Shown: positions 49,222-58,029 of the stretch, piece after piece
How the letters are laid out: the number at the start of each line of letters is the position of its first letter
Position numbering within the stretch: the stretch's first letter is position 1
Position numbers and translations under genes: made by a program
Notes under the pieces: model-generated
Seen by the model: only the letters and a program-made list of their open reading frames with translations
What the model was told of the DNA's origin: nothing
Databases searched by the model: none
Origin: an uncultured Eubacteriales bacterium
Lineage (GTDB): Bacteria; Bacillota; Clostridia; Oscillospirales; Oscillospiraceae
DNA length: 64,000 nucleotides
Assembly (NCBI GenBank): GCA_900545585.1
Contig: UQZR01000008.1
Span: forward strand, 1 to 64,000
Reading direction: 5' to 3'

Positions 49222-50562
49222 ATGTATCGGGACATGACCCGCGGCGGCATCACCCGCAGCCTGCTGCTGTTCGCACTGCCCATGATGGCGGGAAGCCTTC
49301 TCCAGCAGCTGTATAATGTAGCGGACACTCTCATCGTGGGGCGTGCGCTGGGCCGCGACGCCCTGGCAGCGGTGGGCTCCGCCTTCACGCTGATGACGTT
49401 CCTGACCTCCGTGTTTCTGGGACTGGCCATGGGCGCAGGGGCACTGTTCTCCATCTATCTGGGCCGGAAGGACATGGCGTCTCTGCATCGGGCGGCGGCG
49501 CTGGCCCTCTGCCTCATCGGCGGGGTGACGGCGGCGGTGACGGCGCTGGTATACGTCCTGCTGGACCCCATCCTGCGGTTTTTGCAGGTGCCCGATCCGC
49601 TGTACGGCGACATGGCCGGTTATCTGCGCATCATTTTTGTAGGGCTGGCGGCCACGTTCCTCTATAACTTCTTCGCCTGCCTGCTGCGCTCGGCGGGCAA
49701 CTCCGCCGCACCGCTGTGGTTTCTGGGCGGCGCGGCCCTGCTGAACGTGGGGCTGGACCTTCTGTTCGTACTGGTGCTGCGGTGGGGCGTGTCCGGCGCG
49801 GCAGCGGCCACGGTGATCGCCCAGTACGCTGCGGGGCTGGGGCTGACGATCTATGCCCTGCTGCGCTGCCGCCACATGCTGCCGCGGCGGGCGGACTTCC
49901 GGTTCGACCGGCATATCCTGCGGGAGCTGATGGATCTGTCGCTGCTGACCTGCGCGCAGCAGTCGGCCATGAACTTCGGCATCCTGCTGATACAGCGTCT
50001 GGTGGACAGCTTCGGGCCGGTGGTGATGGCGGCCTTTGCCGCCGCCGTGAAGATCGACGCTTTTGCCTACCTGCCGGTGCAGGAGTTCGGCAACGCCTTC
50101 TCCACCTTCTCGGCCCAGAACTACGGCGCGGGGCAGTCCGACCGGCTGCGGCAGGGCCTGCGGCAGGCCACGGCGGTGAGCGCCGCCTTCTCCTGCGCCG
50201 CAGCGGCGCTGGTGGTGGTATTCGCCCGGCCGCTGATGGGTCTTTTCGTTCAGGCAGGCGATACGGAGGTCATCGCCTGCGGCGTCCGCTACCTCCGCAT
50301 TGAGGGCACGTTCTACGCCGGTATCGGCTGCCTGTTCCTGTTGTACGGCTTTTACCGCGCCGTGCAGCGGCCCGGCATGAGCGTGGTGCTGACAGTCGTC
50401 TCCCTGGGCACCCGCGTGGCTCTGGCCTACGCCCTGGCGGGGCCGGTGGGCGAAGTGGGCATCTGGGCCGCCATCCCCATCGGCTGGTTCCTGGCGGACG
50501 CCGCCGGATACGGCTATTACCTGCGGCACCGTAAGGCGCTGCTGACTCCGAGAGCGCAATAA
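49222..50562 (+). CDS. MATE-family efflux transporter
   Basis: Twelve-helix multidrug/Na+ or H+ antiporter of 446 aa. It starts TRGGITRSLLLFALPMMAGS, with LYNVADTLIVGRALG and LAAVGSAF typical of the NorM/DinF-like groups. The second half repeats the pattern (QQSAMNFGILLIQRLVDSFG). GAGGAG precedes the ATG. No regulator is adjacent, and the substrate is unknown. A second, different MATE gene lies 1 kb downstream across a HAD gene. Confidence 0.92.
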   Translation: MYRDMTRGGITRSLLLFALPMMAGSLLQQLYNVADTLIVGRALGRDALAAVGSAFTLMTFLTSVFLGLAMGAGALFSIYLGRKDMASLHRAAALALCLIGGVTAAVTALVYVLLDPILRFLQVPDPLYGDMAGYLRIIFVGLAATFLYNFFACLLRSAGNSAAPLWFLGGAALLNVGLDLLFVLVLRWGVSGAAAATVIAQYAAGLGLTIYALLRCRHMLPRRADFRFDRHILRELMDLSLLTCAQQSAMNFGILLIQRLVDSFGPVVMAAFAAAVKIDAFAYLPVQEFGNAFSTFSAQNYGAGQSDRLRQGLRQATAVSAAFSCAAAALVVVFARPLMGLFVQAGDTEVIACGVRYLRIEGTFYAGIGCLFLLYGFYRAVQRPGMSVVLTVVSLGTRVALAYALAGPVGEVGIWAAIPIGWFLADAAGYGYYLRHRKALLTPRAQ

Positions 50563-50595
50563 AACGAGGCGCATGCCAATGGCATGCGCCCCGTT
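50563..50595. terminator. Bidirectional terminator between the MATE and HAD genes
   Basis: Stem GGCGCATGCC/GGCATGCGCC with loop AAT, extended past one mismatch by AACG/CGTT. Confidence 0.65.
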
Positions 50596-50609
50596 CGTTT
50601 GTTCGCAGC

Positions 50610-51302
50610 TTATTGCAGCAGCGCGGGGATGTCCCGCAGGTCCTCCGCCGTTACGTCCACGCTGTCATTGGCGGGCGCGGCCCCCGGACGGCGGTAGTAC
50701 ACGGTTTTCAGTCCGCCCCCCCTGCCGCCGGCCATGTCGGAGGTCAGAGAGTCGCCGATGATGGCGGTATCCTCCGGCAGGATAGGCGTCTCACGGCCCT
50801 CGTTGACCTGCCGGAACGCCTCATCGAAAAAGAGCTTCGACGGCTTGGACGCGCCGATGCGCTCGGAGATGAAGAACCAGTCGAAGAAGTCCTTCATACC
50901 CGCCAGAGCCAGCCGGTGGAGCTGCTGCTCATAGGGGCCGTTGCTGGCGGCGGCCAGCAGATACCTGCCCCGCAGTGCCTCCAGCAGCTCTCGCGCCCCG
51001 TTCACGGGGATGGCGCTCTCGTGCAGGGCGGTGCGGAAATATTTCTCGAACACCACGCCGTCGAAGTCCATGTCCAGCGCGGCGAACACGTTGTTCCACC
51101 GGATCTTCTCCAGCTCCGGAAACGTCAGGGTGCCCTCCTCGATCTGCCGCCAGAGCTTGTTGTTCTCGCGGTGGAACACATCGTACATCCACGGCTCGTA
51201 GGGCCGCAGGCCGAAGTGGGCGAAGCCCTCCTCCATGGTACGGCGGATGTAGGCGTCAAAATCCAGCAGGGTGTTGTCGATGTCGATCAGAACCAGCTTC
51301 AT
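50610..51302 (-). CDS. HAD-superfamily phosphatase, YjjG-like nucleotidase
   Basis: Protein of 230 aa with all HAD motifs: LIDIDNTLLDFD (motif I), AAASNGP (II), GASKPSKLFFDEAF (III) and IIGDSLTSDMAGG (IV), with a helical cap typical of subfamily IA. The closest named relative by pattern is YjjG, which dephosphorylates noncanonical pyrimidine nucleotides; other substrates are possible. AAAGGAG precedes the ATG. Monocistronic with its own promoter. Confidence 0.85.
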   Translation of the reverse strand: MKLVLIDIDNTLLDFDAYIRRTMEEGFAHFGLRPYEPWMYDVFHRENNKLWRQIEEGTLTFPELEKIRWNNVFAALDMDFDGVVFEKYFRTALHESAIPVNGARELLEALRGRYLLAAASNGPYEQQLHRLALAGMKDFFDWFFISERIGASKPSKLFFDEAFRQVNEGRETPILPEDTAIIGDSLTSDMAGGRGGGLKTVYYRRPGAAPANDSVDVTAEDLRDIPALLQ

Positions 51303-51331
51303 AGCGCTCTCCTTTTCTTTTCGCTGTTTTT

Positions 51332-51360
51332 AGGATAGCACATCCCGCCCCTCTCTGCAA
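51332..51360 (-). promoter_or_regulatory. Promoter of the HAD gene
   Basis: TTGCAG (complement 51355-51360), 17 bases, TATCCT (51332-51337). Confidence 0.55.
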
Positions 51361-51486
51361 GACGCAGGCGAAAATTTCAAAAACCGGCACATCAGCGCCG
51401 TAAAAATCCACCTCTTTTCCCGTATAGGGGTACATTCTGCACAATCGGCCCCGTTTTTTCATTGGAAAGTCTGTTGGTAAATATGC

Positions 51487-51515
51487 TTGCTTTGCCCCCG
51501 CGCCGGTGATATACT
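51487..51515 (+). promoter_or_regulatory. Promoter of the second MATE gene
   Basis: TTGCTT (51487-51492), 17 bases, TATACT (51510-51515), giving a leader of about 70 bases. Confidence 0.6.
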
Positions 51516-51590
51516 CAGCTCTTGCAGCCATGTAAAGAAACTGGTGCGCTTTATATAAAAAAAGGAACATTTGGGAGTGAGGAAAGCCGT

Positions 51591-52943
51591 ATGAAAAGCA
51601 TTGAGATGACCAGCGGGTCCCTGTGGAAAAATATTCTGCTGTTCAGCCTGCCGCTGATGCTGACCCAGGTGCTGGAGGTGCTGTTCAACCTCAGCGACGT
51701 GGCCATCGCCGGTAAATATGCCTATAATACCTATGTGGCGCTGGGCGCCGTGGGCTCCACCACCACGCTGGTGTCCCTGTTCACCGGCCTGCTCATCGGC
51801 ATGGGCGCCGGTGTCAATGTGTCGGTGGCCCGCTGGCTGGGCATCGGCGACAGCGAGAACGTGGAGCGCACCACCCACTCCTCCCTGCTGATCTGCACGG
51901 GCGCAGGCGTGCTGGTGTGCCTGATCTGCGCGTTTTTTGCCGAGCCTATGCTGCGCCTGCTGAACACCAAGGAGGAATTCCTTCCCGGCGCCGTGCTGTA
52001 CCTGCGTATTTATGCGCTGGGCCTGCCCGGCATCGGCATCTACAACTGCGGCAACGGTATCCTCAGCGCCACCGGCGATACCAAGCGCCCCCTGATCTAC
52101 CTGTCCGTGGCCGGTGTGCTGAACGTCATTCTGAATCTGGTATTCGTCATCGGCTGCCGGATGTCCGCCGAGGGCGTAGCCATCGCCAGCGCCATTGCCC
52201 AGTGGGTATCCGCCGTCCTGATCGTCGTCCACCTGCTGCGGCGGAAGGACGCCTGCCGCCTGAGCATGCGGCAGCTGCGGCTCCACAAGGCGGCGGTCAA
52301 ACGCATCCTGATGATCGGCGTCCCCTCCGGCCTGCAGAACGCCATCTTCGCGCTGGCCAACCTGTTCGTGCAGGCGGGTCTGAACTCCTTCGACGAGATC
52401 ACCGTCTCCGGCGCGGCTGCCGCCGCCAACGCCGATACTCTGGTGTTCAACATGATGGCGGCGTTCTACACCGCCTGCGCCAGCTTCGTCAGCCGCAACT
52501 GGGGCGCGGGCCATAAGGAGCGTATCCTTAAGAGCTATCACATCTGCACGCTGTACGGCATCTTCACCGGCGCCATTTTTGGCGCGATGATGCTGCTGTT
52601 CGGCCGGCAGTTCCTGTCCCTGTTCGCCAACGAGCCCGCCGTCATCGACGCCGGCATGGACCGTCTGCGGATCATGGCTTTCTCCTACGCCATAGCCCCG
52701 CTGATGGACAACAGCATCGCCGCCTCCCGCGGCATCGGCAAGAGCATCATCCCCACCATCGTGGTCATCATGGGCTCCTGCGTGTTCCGCGTGGTGTGGA
52801 TCTACACGGTGTTCGCCTACTTCCACACGGTGCCGTCTCTGTACCTGCTGTATATCTTCTCCTGGTTCATCACCGGCATAGCGGAGTTCTTCTACTTCCG
52901 CATCAGCTACAAAAAGAACATCGTGGCCGCGCAGATCTGGTAA
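51591..52943 (+). CDS. MATE-family efflux transporter
   Basis: Second MATE protein, 450 aa, starting MKSIEMTSGSLWKNILLFSL and containing LEVLFNLSDVAIAGKYAYN and GAGVNVSVARWLG. Twelve helices are expected. It differs clearly from the 49.2-kb copy, so the two are not a recent duplication. The start at 51591 has GGGAGTGAGG upstream. Substrate unknown. It ends at a shared terminator with hsp20. Confidence 0.92.
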   Translation: MKSIEMTSGSLWKNILLFSLPLMLTQVLEVLFNLSDVAIAGKYAYNTYVALGAVGSTTTLVSLFTGLLIGMGAGVNVSVARWLGIGDSENVERTTHSSLLICTGAGVLVCLICAFFAEPMLRLLNTKEEFLPGAVLYLRIYALGLPGIGIYNCGNGILSATGDTKRPLIYLSVAGVLNVILNLVFVIGCRMSAEGVAIASAIAQWVSAVLIVVHLLRRKDACRLSMRQLRLHKAAVKRILMIGVPSGLQNAIFALANLFVQAGLNSFDEITVSGAAAAANADTLVFNMMAAFYTACASFVSRNWGAGHKERILKSYHICTLYGIFTGAIFGAMMLLFGRQFLSLFANEPAVIDAGMDRLRIMAFSYAIAPLMDNSIAASRGIGKSIIPTIVVIMGSCVFRVVWIYTVFAYFHTVPSLYLLYIFSWFITGIAEFFYFRISYKKNIVAAQIW

Positions 52944-52950
52944 AAAGCGC

Positions 52951-52987
52951 AAAAAGAATGACCCGCCGAGGCGGGTCATTCTTTTTT
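52951..52987. terminator. Bidirectional terminator between MATE and hsp20
   Basis: Sixteen-base stem AAAAAGAATGACCCGC with a CGAG loop and complement ending in six T. Confidence 0.9.
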
Positions 52988-52998
52988 GCCTGTTCACG

Positions 52999-53442
52999 TC
53001 AGCCGATGGTGACGCTGGTATTCTTGGGCAGCTGCTTCTTGGCCTCCTTGGGGATGGACAGCTGCAGAATGCCGTTTTCAAACTTGGCGGTGACATCCTC
53101 GGGCTCCACACCATCGCCCACGTAGAACGTGCGGCTGCATGCGCCGGCGCAGCGCTCCTGACGGATGTACTTGCCCTTCTTATCGGTCTGATCCTTGTCC
53201 AGGCCCTTGGCGGCCTGGATGGTCAGATAGCCGTTCTTCAGCTCCACGTTCACCTCGTCCTTGGTGAAGCCCGGCAGGTCCACATCCAGCTCGTAGGTAC
53301 CCTCCGTCTCGCGGACATCGGTCTTCATCAGGTTCTTGGCGTGCTTGCCGTACAGCGGGTCGCGGCCCTGGGACACCATCATGCCAAACGGATCAGAAAA
53401 GAAATCATCAAACAGGTTCTCACCAAAAATGCTGGGCAACAT
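52999..53442 (-). CDS. hsp20: Small heat shock protein (Hsp20/alpha-crystallin family)
   Basis: ATP-independent holdase of 147 aa. The N-terminal arm (IFGENLFDDFFSDPFG) is Phe-rich. The alpha-crystallin domain runs from about residue 40 (DVRETEGTYELDVDLPGF) to 135, with FENGILQLSIPKEA. A C-terminal IxI-like tail follows. A Cys-containing insertion (QERCAGACSRTFYVG) replaces the usual ERxxGxFxRxF pattern. GGAGG lies eight bases before the ATG. The CIRCE element on its promoter indicates HrcA control. Confidence 0.94.
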   Translation of the reverse strand: MLPSIFGENLFDDFFSDPFGMMVSQGRDPLYGKHAKNLMKTDVRETEGTYELDVDLPGFTKDEVNVELKNGYLTIQAAKGLDKDQTDKKGKYIRQERCAGACSRTFYVGDGVEPEDVTAKFENGILQLSIPKEAKKQLPKNTSVTIG

Positions 53443-53571
53443 ATGTCATACCTCCATTCGTATCGCGGCGGACCGGGTGGCCGCCGCCCACTATATTACC
53501 CTCATTGTATCAACAGTTCCGAACCTCTCCGGCGGGGCCGCTTGCTCGCCCCTCTCTCAAGGTTCGGCTTC

Positions 53572-53613
53572 ATTATAGCGCCAATTTTAGCACTGTCAAT
53601 AGGAGAGTGCTAA
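53572..53613 (-). promoter_or_regulatory. hsp20 promoter with CIRCE operator
   Basis: CIRCE at 53587-53613: TTAGCACTG, nine bases, GAGTGCTAA, identical to the consensus arms except the last base of the left arm (G for C). On the minus strand TTGACA (complement 53594-53599) lies inside the dyad, then 16 bases and TATAAT (53572-53577). HrcA binding would block RNA polymerase. The leader to hsp20 is about 120 bases; together with the ftsH promoter this accounts for the 53443-53774 gap. Confidence 0.88.
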
Positions 53614-53711
53614 TGTTCACAAAAGTAGCAAAGTCTGTTCACAAAATATACAATAAGTCCCGGATACGCCGGTGTTCAGGAAAAATTTACAGGTTTTTTC
53701 CGCCGTTCCCT

Positions 53712-53740
53712 TTGACTTTACGGTACGGCGCGGCTATAAT
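53712..53740 (+). promoter_or_regulatory. Promoter of ftsH
   Basis: TTGACT (53712-53717), 17 bases, TATAAT (53735-53740). Confidence 0.78.
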
Positions 53741-53774
53741 ACTTTGAATAATACGTCTGCAAGGAGGCGCTTGT

Positions 53775-55595
53775 ATGAGAGAGGTCAAGACCCCCAAGAA
53801 GCCTTTGCTCTACTACTACATTATCGCGATGCTGGTGCTGCTGCTGTTCAACCTGCTGGCTATGCCCTGGCTGACGGAGCACCAGATCCGCGAGGTGGAC
53901 TACAACACCTTCGTCACCATGACGGAGCAGAAAGAGATCGGGCAGGTGGAGATACAGGAGCAGAGCAACCGCATCCTGTTCACCGGCAAGGACAATAAGA
54001 CCATCTATAAAACGGCCATCGTTCCCGATGACGGGCTGGTGCAGCGTCTGCTGGACGCGGGCATCTCCACCACCGGCGAGGAGGTGGAGCAGACCTCCCT
54101 GCTGATGAGCATTCTGGGCTGGGTGCTGCCGCTGATCCTCTTTATCGGCATCGGCCAGCTCATTTCCCGCAATATGATGAAGAAAATGGGCGGAGACGGC
54201 AACTCCATGATGTTCGGCATGGGCAAGTCCAATGCCAAGGTCTACGTCCAGTCCTCCGAGGGCATCCGCTTTGCCGATGTGGCCGGTGAGGACGAGGCCA
54301 AGGAGAACCTTCAGGAGGTCGTAAACTACCTCCACGACCCCACCAAGTACAAAGAGATCGGCGCATCCATGCCCAAGGGCATCCTGCTGGTGGGCCCTCC
54401 GGGCACCGGTAAGACCATGCTGGCCAAGGCCGTGGCCGGTGAGTCCAACGTGCCGTTCTTCTCCATCTCCGGCTCCGAGTTCGTGGAAATGTTTGTGGGC
54501 ATGGGCGCTTCCAAGGTGCGTGACCTGTTTACCCAGGCCAAGGAGAAGGCCCCCTGCATCGTGTTCATCGATGAGATCGACGCCATCGGCCAGAAGCGCA
54601 GCGGCGGCCAGTACGGCGGCAATGACGAGCGGGAGCAGACCCTGAACCAGCTGCTCACCGAGATGGACGGCTTTGAGGGCAACAACGGCGTCATCATTCT
54701 GGCGGCCACCAACCGCCCCGAGTCTCTGGACCCCGCGCTGACCCGTCCGGGCCGCTTCGACCGCCGCGTGCCGGTGGAGCTGCCGGATCTGAAGGGCCGC
54801 GAGGATATTCTGAAGGTCCACGCCAAGAAGATCAAAATCGCCGAGGATGTGGACTTCAACAAGGTGGCCCGCATGGCCTCCGGCGCTTCCGGTGCAGAGC
54901 TGGCCAACATCGTCAATGAGGCCGCCCTCCGCGCCGTCCGTGACGGACGCCGCTTCGCTACCCAGGCGGACCTGGAGGAGAGCATTGAGGTGGTCATCGC
55001 CGGCTATCAGAAGAAGAACGCCATCATGACCGACCATGAGAAGAAGGTCGTGTCCTACCACGAGATCGGCCACGCGCTGGTGGCGGCCCTGCAGACCCAC
55101 TCCGCGCCGGTGCAGAAGATCACCATCGTGCCCCGCACCTCCGGCGCGCTGGGCTACACCATGCAGGTGGAGGAGGGCAACCATTATCTGATGACCAAGG
55201 AGGAGATGGAGAACAAGATCGCTACCCTCACCGGCGGCCGTGCCGCCGAGGAGACGGTGTTCGGCTCCATCACCACCGGTGCCTCCAACGACATTGAGCA
55301 GGCCACCAAGCTGGCCCGCGCCATGATCACCCGCTACGGCATGAGCGATGATTTCGGCATGGTGGCGCTGGAGGCCGTGACCAACCAGTATCTGGGCGGC
55401 GACACGTCCCTGGCCTGCTCCGCCGATACCCAGACGAAGATCGACCAGCAGGTGGTAGCTCTGGTGAAGCAGCAGCACGAGAAGGCGCTGAAGATCCTCA
55501 CCGATAACCGCGGCAAGCTGGACGAGCTGGCCAAGCATCTGTATGAAAAGGAGACCATCACCGGCGAGGAGTTCATGCGCATCCTCAACGCCTGA
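53775..55595 (+). CDS. ftsH: ATP-dependent zinc metalloprotease FtsH
   Basis: Membrane-anchored AAA+ protease of 606 aa. There are two helices (about 11-32 and 109-129) around a small external domain. Walker A GPPGTGKT is at 207-214, Walker B VFIDEID at 263-269, the SRH at RPGRFDRR, and the zinc motif HEIGH at 429-433. It degrades membrane and regulatory proteins. AAGGAGG precedes the ATG. The rRNA methylase gene follows by 18 bases, so the two are probably one operon. Confidence 0.98.
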   Translation: MREVKTPKKPLLYYYIIAMLVLLLFNLLAMPWLTEHQIREVDYNTFVTMTEQKEIGQVEIQEQSNRILFTGKDNKTIYKTAIVPDDGLVQRLLDAGISTTGEEVEQTSLLMSILGWVLPLILFIGIGQLISRNMMKKMGGDGNSMMFGMGKSNAKVYVQSSEGIRFADVAGEDEAKENLQEVVNYLHDPTKYKEIGASMPKGILLVGPPGTGKTMLAKAVAGESNVPFFSISGSEFVEMFVGMGASKVRDLFTQAKEKAPCIVFIDEIDAIGQKRSGGQYGGNDEREQTLNQLLTEMDGFEGNNGVIILAATNRPESLDPALTRPGRFDRRVPVELPDLKGREDILKVHAKKIKIAEDVDFNKVARMASGASGAELANIVNEAALRAVRDGRRFATQADLEESIEVVIAGYQKKNAIMTDHEKKVVSYHEIGHALVAALQTHSAPVQKITIVPRTSGALGYTMQVEEGNHYLMTKEEMENKIATLTGGRAAEETVFGSITTGASNDIEQATKLARAMITRYGMSDDFGMVALEAVTNQYLGGDTSLACSADTQTKIDQQVVALVKQQHEKALKILTDNRGKLDELAKHLYEKETITGEEFMRILNA

Positions 55596-55613
55596 CGGAG
55601 GAAGGAGACCCCC

Positions 55614-56441
55614 ATGGCCCGCACCATCGAGATCACCGATTTTGCTGCGCCGGAGCTGGATGTTTATGCCCGCGCTACGGAAAACCAGCTGGTAAACCGC
55701 GCAGACCCCGCCAACGCGTTGTTCATTGCCGAAAGCCCGCTGGTCATCGGGCGGGCGCTGGACGCGGGCTGCCAGCCGGTGTCGTTCCTCATGGAGCCCC
55801 AGCACATTTCCGGCAAGGGCGCGGAAATCCTGGCCCGCTGCGATGCGGACATTCCCGTCTATACCGCGCCGCTGGAGGTACTGACGCAGCTCACCGGTTT
55901 CCACCTGACACGCGGCATGCTGTGCGCCATGCGGCGGCCGGCACTGCCCTCCGTGGCGGAGGTCTGCGCCGGAGCGCGGCGCATCGCCGTGCTGGAAAAC
56001 GTGATGAATCCCACCAATGTGGGGGCCATTTTCCGGTGCGCGGCGGCGCTGGGCATGGACGCGGTGCTGCTGACCCAACAGGGCAGCGACCCGCTGTACC
56101 GGCGGGCGTCCCGCGTCAGCATGGGCAACGTGTTTCTGGTGCCGTGGACGTATCTGCCGGAGGAGGGCGACTGGACGGGGACGCTCCGCGAAATGGGCTT
56201 CGTCACGGCAGCCATGGCGCTGCGGCAGGACTCTCTGCGGCTGGACGATCCCCGTTTGCTGGGCGCCGAAAAGCTGGCCGTGGTGCTGGGCACCGAGGGC
56301 GATGGGCTGGCGGACGGCACCATCGCGCAGTGCGACTATACGGTGATGATCCCCATGACCCACGGAGTGGACAGTCTGAATGTGGCGGCGGCCAGCGCCG
56401 TGGCCTTCTATCAGCTGGGCCTCCAATGCCGCGACAAGTAA
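55614..56441 (+). CDS. TrmH/SpoU-family RNA methyltransferase
   Basis: SPOUT-fold 2-prime-O-methyltransferase of 275 aa. The N-terminal substrate-binding domain contains ALFIAESPLVIGRAL. SpoU motifs follow in order: ENVMNPTNVGAIFRCA, LGTEGDGL and IPMTHGVDSLNVAAASAV. It probably modifies 23S rRNA or tRNA; the target is not predictable. GGAGGAAGGAG precedes the ATG. It follows ftsH and ends at a terminator shared with metK. Confidence 0.92.
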   Translation: MARTIEITDFAAPELDVYARATENQLVNRADPANALFIAESPLVIGRALDAGCQPVSFLMEPQHISGKGAEILARCDADIPVYTAPLEVLTQLTGFHLTRGMLCAMRRPALPSVAEVCAGARRIAVLENVMNPTNVGAIFRCAAALGMDAVLLTQQGSDPLYRRASRVSMGNVFLVPWTYLPEEGDWTGTLREMGFVTAAMALRQDSLRLDDPRLLGAEKLAVVLGTEGDGLADGTIAQCDYTVMIPMTHGVDSLNVAAASAVAFYQLGLQCRDK

Positions 56442-56478
56442 AAAAGAGTCCCGCAACAAACGCTGCGGGACTCTTTTT
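56441..56478. terminator. Bidirectional terminator between the methylase gene and metK
   Basis: Fifteen-base perfect stem AAAAAGAGTCCCGCA, eight-base loop, complement ending in five T. Confidence 0.9.
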
Positions 56479-56489
56479 ATATTGGGTTT

Positions 56490-57674
56490 TTACAGGCCCA
56501 GCGCCGCCTTCAGAGCGTCCACGCGGTCGGTCTTTTCCCAGGACACGCCCAGATCCTCGCGGCCCATGTGGCCGTAGGCCGCCAGCTGGCGGTAGATGGG
56601 CTTGCGCAGGTCCAGATCGCGGATGATGGCGGTGGGGCGCAGGTCAAAGACCTTCTCCACAGCGGCCTCCAGCTTGTCATCGGCAACGACGCCGGTGCCG
56701 AAGGTCTCCACCAGCACGCTGACGGGACGGGCCACGCCGATGGCGTAGGCCAGCTGGACCTGGCACTTCCGGGCGAGGCCCGCGGCCACCACGTTCTTGG
56801 CCACCCAGCGGGCGGCGTAGGCCGCAGAGCGGTCCACCTTGGTGGGGTCCTTGCCGGAGAAGGCGCCGCCGCCGTGAGGGGCGCTGCCGCCGTAGGTGTC
56901 CACAATGATCTTGCGGCCGGTGAGGCCGGTGTCGGCGGCGGGGCCGCCGTTGACGAAGCGGCCGGTGGGGTTGACGTAGATCTTGGTCTCATCGTCCAGC
57001 AGGTCGGCGGGAACGGTGGGCTTGATGACCAGCTCGATCATGTCCTTGCGGATCTGCTCCAGAGACACGTCGGGGCTGTGCTGCGTGGACAGGACCACGG
57101 TGTCCACGCGGATGGGGGCGCCATCGTCACCGTACTCCACGGTGATCTGGGTCTTGCCGTCGGGACGCAGGTAGTCCACCAGACCCTGCTTGCGCACGTC
57201 GGTCAGGCGCTTGGCCATCTTCTGGGCGATGGAGATCGCCAGAGGCATCAGCTCCGGCGTTTCGTCGCAGGCGTAGCCGAACATCATGCCCTGGTCGCCG
57301 GCGCCGTTGTCCAGTTCGCTCTCGCCCCTGGCCTTGGCCTCGTAGCTCTTGTCCACGCCCAGCGCGATGTCGCCGGACTGCTCGTCGATGTTGGTGATAA
57401 CGGCGCAGGTGTTGCCGTCAAAGCCGTACTGGGAGCGGTCGTAGCCGATGTCCAGCACCACCTGACGGGCGATCTTGGGGATATCCACGTAGCAGCTGGT
57501 GGTGATCTCGCCCATGATGTGGATCAGGCCGGTGGAGGCGCAGGTCTCGCAGGCCACGCGGCCGTTGGGGTCCTGGGCGAAGATGGCATCCAGCACCGCA
57601 TCGGAGATCTGGTCGCAGATCTTATCGGGATGCCCCTCAGTAACGGATTCGGAAGTAAACAGATGTCTTGCCAT
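56490..57674 (-). CDS. metK: S-adenosylmethionine synthetase
   Basis: Enzyme of 394 aa making SAM from methionine and ATP. It starts [35 protein letters not shown] and [16 protein letters not shown] are the two family signatures. The start at complement 57672-57674 has AAAGGAG nine bases upstream; the open frame continues into the riboswitch and is not coding there. Regulation by SAM itself is shown by the S-box upstream. Single-gene unit. Confidence 0.98.
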   Translation of the reverse strand: MARHLFTSESVTEGHPDKICDQISDAVLDAIFAQDPNGRVACETCASTGLIHIMGEITTSCYVDIPKIARQVVLDIGYDRSQYGFDGNTCAVITNIDEQSGDIALGVDKSYEAKARGESELDNGAGDQGMMFGYACDETPELMPLAISIAQKMAKRLTDVRKQGLVDYLRPDGKTQITVEYGDDGAPIRVDTVVLSTQHSPDVSLEQIRKDMIELVIKPTVPADLLDDETKIYVNPTGRFVNGGPAADTGLTGRKIIVDTYGGSAPHGGGAFSGKDPTKVDRSAAYAARWVAKNVVAAGLARKCQVQLAYAIGVARPVSVLVETFGTGVVADDKLEAAVEKVFDLRPTAIIRDLDLRKPIYRQLAAYGHMGREDLGVSWEKTDRVDALKAALGL

Positions 57675-57708
57675 GATAAATTTCTCCTTTCTTTTGGGAA
57701 CACGCAAT

Positions 57709-57740
57709 AAAAAAGCGCTCTGTCCGAACCGACAGAGTGC
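57709..57740 (-). terminator. Riboswitch-controlled terminator of metK
   Basis: Minus-strand stem GC-A-CTCTGTC with GACAGAG-C-GC (one A/C mismatch) and six T, placed between the S-box aptamer and metK. It is the expression platform. Confidence 0.85.
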
Positions 57741-57759
57741 TGAAGCTTTCTTGCCTTCC

Positions 57760-57852
57760 CTCATCTTTCGATTCGTTCGCCGGATTTGGCACCTTGAAAA
57801 AACAGGTTGCCGTGGCTTCATCGGGCCGGTCCCTCCGCCACTCTTGATAAGG
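57760..57852 (-). promoter_or_regulatory. SAM-I (S-box) riboswitch aptamer
   Basis: On the minus strand the order is CTTATCAAGAG, then TGGCGGAGGGAC, then CCCGATGAAGCC, CGGCAACC, AAGGTGCCAAATCC and finally GATGAG, which closes P1 with CTTATC. These are the conserved S-box segments, including the kink-turn. SAM binding should stabilise P1 and allow the terminator at 57709-57740, shutting off metK. Confidence 0.96.
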
Positions 57853-57869
57853 TATTCACTTGTACGCAT

Positions 57870-57897
57870 ATCATAGCACATTTTTCGCGGTTGTCAA
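57870..57897 (-). promoter_or_regulatory. Promoter of the S-box/metK transcript
   Basis: TTGACA (complement 57892-57897), 16 bases, TATGAT (57870-57875), just upstream of the aptamer. Confidence 0.75.
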
Positions 57898-57964
57898 TAG
57901 ATTTCCCGCAAAAACCGCAAATTATCCACTTTCCGGAAACTTTTTTATTGTTCAAAAAAATGAC

Positions 57965-57993
57965 ATGACTTTTTTCGTCCTATGCGCTACAAT
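57965..57993 (+). promoter_or_regulatory. Promoter of the rhomboid-like gene
   Basis: ATGACT (57965-57970), 17 bases, TACAAT (57988-57993). With the S-box region this fills the 57675-58029 gap. Confidence 0.45.
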
Positions 57994-58029
57994 AGGCGTT
58001 ACTTGAATTGATACAGGAGGACGTTCCCC

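Noticed and set aside
49222..52943. The two MATE genes as a recent tandem duplication
   Set aside because: The proteins differ in sequence throughout and are separated by a HAD gene on the other strand.
53718..56459. A 913-codon antisense open frame across ftsH and the methylase gene
   Set aside because: Composition is His/Gly/Leu/Ala-rich without motifs. It is opposite two certain genes, so it is a shadow of third-position GC bias. The same applies to the long plus-strand frames opposite bcd (288-1256) and glnS (5305-7032).
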